NCBI GenBank assembly: GCA_050694015.1
Contig: JBOGWY010000233.1
Coordinates: forward strand, 1 to 8,544
Reading direction: 5' to 3'
Length of the DNA stretch: 8,544 nt
From: JBOGWY01 sp050694015
GTDB lineage: Bacteria > Actinomycetota > CADDZG01 > WHSQ01
The notes below the pieces were generated by a model, which saw nothing but the letters and a program-made list of their open reading frames with translations, was not told where the DNA came from and searched no databases. Of the stretch, positions 5,873 through 8,544 are shown piece by piece. A program made the translations under genes and the position numbers. Every line of letters begins with the position of its first letter. The first letter of the stretch is position 1.

Positions 5873-7621
5873 ATGGACCGCACCGGTCGCGTGCCGAATT
5901 ACGACAGGTCCCCCTACGTCCCCGCAGGAACGGCGTCGGATCTGGAGATCGGCTGGGGTGCGATCGCTCGTCGCCTCCGCGCCACCGGCGCACGCGTAAT
6001 CGTGATCGACGCGTACCCGGGGACCTTCCGCGAAGACCTGGAGGAGTTGGTCGACCGCCTCGCCCCCGACGAGCGCCTCTGTTCCACGGATGCGCTGAAA
6101 TCAGAGGAAGAGATCGACGCGCTTGTCGCCGCCGATGTAACGGACGACGCTGTGTTCGGCCGCATCACGCAACACGATCTCGTCGATCTGTTCGACCCGG
6201 CGCTCCTACGACGGATGTCGGAAGCGATCCAGGATATCGAGGGCCGTGTCGTCGTCTACGGAACGGGGGCCTCACTAGTCGCACGTGGTGATGTCCTTGT
6301 CTTCGCGGACCTCGCCCGCTGGGAGATACAGCAACGTCAACGGGGCAAAGAGATCGCGAATCTGGGATCGTCCAACTTTAGGCTCCGCCCCGGACTGAAG
6401 TACAAGAGATCCTTCTTCGTCGACTGGCAACTCGCCGATCGTCACAAGCTGCTCCTATTCGATGACATCAACTTCTTCCTGGACACCACGGAGCCAGCGC
6501 GGCCCAAGTTGGCGAATGCGGCTGCCGTTTGGACTGCGCTCCGCGGGGCCACAAAGAGACCGTTCCGCGTTGTTCCTTTCTTCGATCCCGCTCCGTGGGG
6601 GGGACACTGGATGGAAGAGGTTTGTGACCTCCCTGATAACGCGCCGAATCACGGATGGTGCTTCGACTGTGTTCCCGAAGAGAACTCGATACTGCTGGGC
6701 TTCGGCCACGAGAGATTCGAATTGCCGTCACTCGACCTTGTGCTTCGATATCCGACCGAGCTCTTGGGTGAGAGCGTCCACCATCGATTCGGGGGGGAAT
6801 TCCCGATCCGTTTCGATCTCCTCGACACGGTTGACGGCGGAAATCTCTCCTTGCAGGTGCATCCGCTTACCGGCTACATCAAGGAACAATTCGGGATGGC
6901 CTACACGCAGGACGAGTCCTACTACATGCTCGACGCGGCAGAAGGAGCGTCGGTCTATCTCGGCCTGAAGAAGGGGGCGGATCGTCGAGCGATGTTGCGC
7001 GACCTTCGCAGAGCGGAGCAGGGTGGGTTCCTCTTCCCCGACGAGAAATACGTGAACAGGTTTACCGCGCGCCGCCACGATCACTTCCTGATCCCGGCCG
7101 GTACCGTTCATTGCTCCGGCACCAATTCTCTGGTTCTCGAGATCAGCGCGACCCCGTACATCTTCACGTTCAAGCTATGGGACTGGGGGCGTTTGGGACT
7201 TGACGGGCGCCCCCGCCCGCTTCACATAGATCATGGGGAGTGCTCGATCCAATGGGACCGCGACACATCTCTGGTTCGCGACCGCCTGATCAACCAGATA
7301 TCGCCCTTACGAGCAGAGAACGAGTGGTACGAGGAACGGACTGGGCTACACGAGGCCGAGTTCATCGATACCCATCGCCATTGGTTCGTAGGACGCGTAC
7401 CACACACAGGAGGAACCGGAGTCAACGTCTTGAATCTCGTTCAGGGCGAAGAAGCGATCATCGAGTCTCCCGACCGCGCTTTCGACCCGTTCGTCGTGCA
7501 TTTCGCGGAGACTTTCATCGTTCCGGCGGCCGCGGGTCCGTACACGATCACTCCTTACGGCCGCGCAGAGGGAACGGAACTCGCGACGATTAAAGCTTTC
7601 GTGAGGGCGGATCTCGACTGA
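5873..7621 (+). CDS. Class I mannose-6-phosphate isomerase, long two-domain form
   Basis: Numbered from ATG 5873 the protein has 582 residues, well beyond the roughly 300-400 of classical enzymes. Residues about 240-582 form the cupin isomerase, which interconverts mannose-6-phosphate and fructose-6-phosphate with a bound metal. Candidate metal ligands are all present: Q328 and H330 (LSLQVHPL), E348 (DESYY) and H413 (IPAGTVHCSG). The sugar-phosphate strand TFKLWDWGRLGLDG (432-445) follows. Residues about 1-230 form a second domain with VIVIDAYPGTF, STDALKSEEEIDALV, VVVYGTGASLV, FADLARWEIQ and KYKRSFFVDW. It resembles a nucleoside/sugar kinase-like Rossmann region, but I see no Walker A motif. 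Long proteins of this kind exist in other bacteria, to my recollection. Alternative starts are ATG 5816 (in the palindrome, no Shine-Dalgarno) and GTG 5891, whose product begins MPNYDRSPYV and looks most like a natural family N-terminus. A TTA leucine codon at 7307-7309 is rare for such GC-rich DNA. The gene converges on the GntR gene with a 3-bp gap. Confidence 0.88.
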   Translation: MDRTGRVPNYDRSPYVPAGTASDLEIGWGAIARRLRATGARVIVIDAYPGTFREDLEELVDRLAPDERLCSTDALKSEEEIDALVAADVTDDAVFGRITQHDLVDLFDPALLRRMSEAIQDIEGRVVVYGTGASLVARGDVLVFADLARWEIQQRQRGKEIANLGSSNFRLRPGLKYKRSFFVDWQLADRHKLLLFDDINFFLDTTEPARPKLANAAAVWTALRGATKRPFRVVPFFDPAPWGGHWMEEVCDLPDNAPNHGWCFDCVPEENSILLGFGHERFELPSLDLVLRYPTELLGESVHHRFGGEFPIRFDLLDTVDGGNLSLQVHPLTGYIKEQFGMAYTQDESYYMLDAAEGASVYLGLKKGADRRAMLRDLRRAEQGGFLFPDEKYVNRFTARRHDHFLIPAGTVHCSGTNSLVLEISATPYIFTFKLWDWGRLGLDGRPRPLHIDHGECSIQWDRDTSLVRDRLINQISPLRAENEWYEERTGLHEAEFIDTHRHWFVGRVPHTGGTGVNVLNLVQGEEAIIESPDRAFDPFVVHFAETFIVPAAAGPYTITPYGRAEGTELATIKAFVRADLD

Positions 7622-7624
7622 TCC

Positions 7625-8395
7625 CTATCCCTGCGCAAGCACGTCGAGTTCGAAGCGCGTCGTATCCCCTCGATAGAGAGCGATGTAACTCTCGACCGGC
7701 ACCCCAGCCTGATCGAAGTTCACCCCCGTCAGTTTGAGTAACGGCTCGCGTCGCGCTACCCCGAGATTCTTGGCGGTCGAAGCCTCGGCCGTAGCGGCCT
7801 GGATGTAACGGTGGCCGGCGCTTACGGCGATGTCGAACTCTGATTCGAGCAAGGAATAGAGGCTGTGCTCGGACATATCGAAGTCCATGAGTCCTGCGAA
7901 GCGCGGCAGCGGCAGGAACGTCTCGGTCTCACAGATCGGAGTTCCGTCCACGGACCGCACGCGGAAGAGGCGCACTACATCCGCCCCGAGCCGGACCCCA
8001 AGATCACCGGCTATCGGCGGCGGCACGGGCGCGACACCGAGCGAGAGCACTCGAGTTGCGACGTCGTGGCCCTTCTCGGTCATCTCGTCGTAGAAACCTC
8101 GCAACTCCTGCACCACGAAATCTGCTCGTCGCACGTCGCGCACGAACGTGCCTCGCCCCTTCTCCTTGACGACGACACCCTCGTTGACAAGCTGTGCCAG
8201 CGCCTGGCGCACCGCGGTGCGGGACACGGAATGCAGCTTGCACAGCTCCGCCTCGGACGGGAGAGCCTCTCCAGGCGCCCACATCCCGGCCGCGATCTCG
8301 CTCCGGAGGATGTCGGCAAGCTGGATGTAGAAAGGAACCGGCGCGCTGCGGCGCACAGTCGAACCCATCGTCTGAGAAACATATTCGTCTGCCAT
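7625..8395 (-). CDS. GntR family transcriptional regulator, HutC/UTRA subfamily
   Basis: The 256-residue protein has an N-terminal winged helix-turn-helix at about 20-88. It begins PFYIQLADILRSEI, with the GntR core PGEALPSEAELCKLHSVSRT and AVRQALAQLVNEGVV, and the wing KEKGRGTFV. A UTRA effector domain spans about 95-250, including VVRLFRVRSVDGTPICETETFL and the C-terminal ESYIALYRGDTTRFEL strand pattern. HutC-type regulators are dimers that usually repress and are released by a small ligand, often a sugar phosphate, histidine-pathway compound or fatty acid. ATG 8395 is preferred because GGAG sits 7 nt upstream; M10 (8368) is a weaker option. Its 3' end nearly touches that of the isomerase. 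Together with the partial gene 3 bp upstream it forms an operon. By neighbourhood, a sugar-phosphate ligand and control of the isomerase are likely, but this is inference. Confidence 0.93.
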   Translation of the reverse strand: MADEYVSQTMGSTVRRSAPVPFYIQLADILRSEIAAGMWAPGEALPSEAELCKLHSVSRTAVRQALAQLVNEGVVVKEKGRGTFVRDVRRADFVVQELRGFYDEMTEKGHDVATRVLSLGVAPVPPPIAGDLGVRLGADVVRLFRVRSVDGTPICETETFLPLPRFAGLMDFDMSEHSLYSLLESEFDIAVSAGHRYIQAATAEASTAKNLGVARREPLLKLTGVNFDQAGVPVESYIALYRGDTTRFELDVLAQG

Positions 8396-8398
8396 GGC

Positions 8399-8544
8399 CT
8401 AGCTCCGGATCTCCGAGAATTGCCGGCGTGCGAGCGCCACTGCGTTCTGCGCACCCGAGGGAGATGGGCCGCAGTTCACGATCGCGTATGCGCGCTCGGC
8501 GACCGGATACCAAACGCCGGTACAGAAGCGTGTGTCTTCCGACA
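8399..8544 (-). CDS. C-terminal fragment of an unidentified protein
   Basis: The minus strand from 8542 gives 47 codons ending in TAG at 8401-8399, beginning SEDTRFCTGVWYPVAERAYA and containing IVNCGPSPSGAQNAVALARR. The composition (mixed hydrophobic, few runs, balanced Arg) and G/C-rich third positions look like real coding sequence rather than a shadow frame. Its stop lies 3 bp before the GntR start, and the GntR Shine-Dalgarno GGAG lies in its final codons, so it is the upstream partner of GntR in one operon. I do not recognise the family from this tail; a sugar-related enzyme would fit the context, but nothing in the residues proves it. Confidence 0.55.
   Translation of the reverse strand, partial: SEDTRFCTGVWYPVAERAYAIVNCGPSPSGAQNAVALARRQFSEIRS

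Noticed and set aside
8402..8418. CTCCG direct repeats upstream of the GntR start
   Set aside because: Short 5-bp repeats inside coding sequence of the upstream gene, part of which is the GGAG Shine-Dalgarno; no operator-like symmetry.

Overview
The window reads as high-GC chromosomal DNA of an actinobacterium. The evidence is strong G/C preference at third codon positions, GTG and TTG starts, TANNNT-like -10 boxes close to start codons, and an LCP-LytR_C envelope enzyme typical of Gram-positive bacteria. The species cannot be named from the sequence. No rRNA, tRNA, CRISPR array, insertion sequence or phage gene was found.

Layout from left to right. (1) Positions 1-229 (+) hold the last 75 residues of a GT4-type glycosyltransferase. 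(2) Positions 230-645 are a convergent gap with no intact gene. It holds a GC-rich hairpin and a possible short minus-strand gene broken by a one-base frameshift. (3) Positions 646-3784 are a minus-strand block, transcribed in the order acyl-CoA dehydrogenase, small DUF2007-like membrane protein, LCP (LytR-CpsA-Psr) glycopolymer transferase. The first two are tightly coupled. The LCP gene appears to have its own promoter, with two TCACA repeats 11 bp apart that resemble a Pho/PhoP box. (4) From a 52-bp divergent spacer, positions 3837-5800 (+) encode a GT4 glycosyltransferase and a class I SAM methyltransferase whose ends overlap by 7 bp. (5) Positions 5801-7621 (+) carry a large two-domain class I mannose-6-phosphate isomerase. 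It is preceded by a perfect 8-bp inverted repeat over a plausible promoter. (6) Positions 7625-8544 (-) carry a HutC-type GntR regulator and, 3 bp upstream of it, the unidentified C-terminus of another gene.

How the genes may work together (inference). Two glycosyltransferases, a methyltransferase and an LCP transferase point to making, modifying and attaching an envelope glycopolymer or glycolipid. The isomerase could supply mannose-6-phosphate for activated sugars, or feed a mannose-type sugar into glycolysis. The GntR protein is the natural candidate regulator of the isomerase, and the inverted repeat is a candidate operator. The acyl-CoA dehydrogenase belongs to acyl-CoA metabolism and has no obvious link to the rest.

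No clearly new multi-gene system stands out. The best leads are the Pho-like box before the LCP gene, the palindrome/promoter/start-codon puzzle before the isomerase, and that isomerase's uncharacterised N-terminal half.
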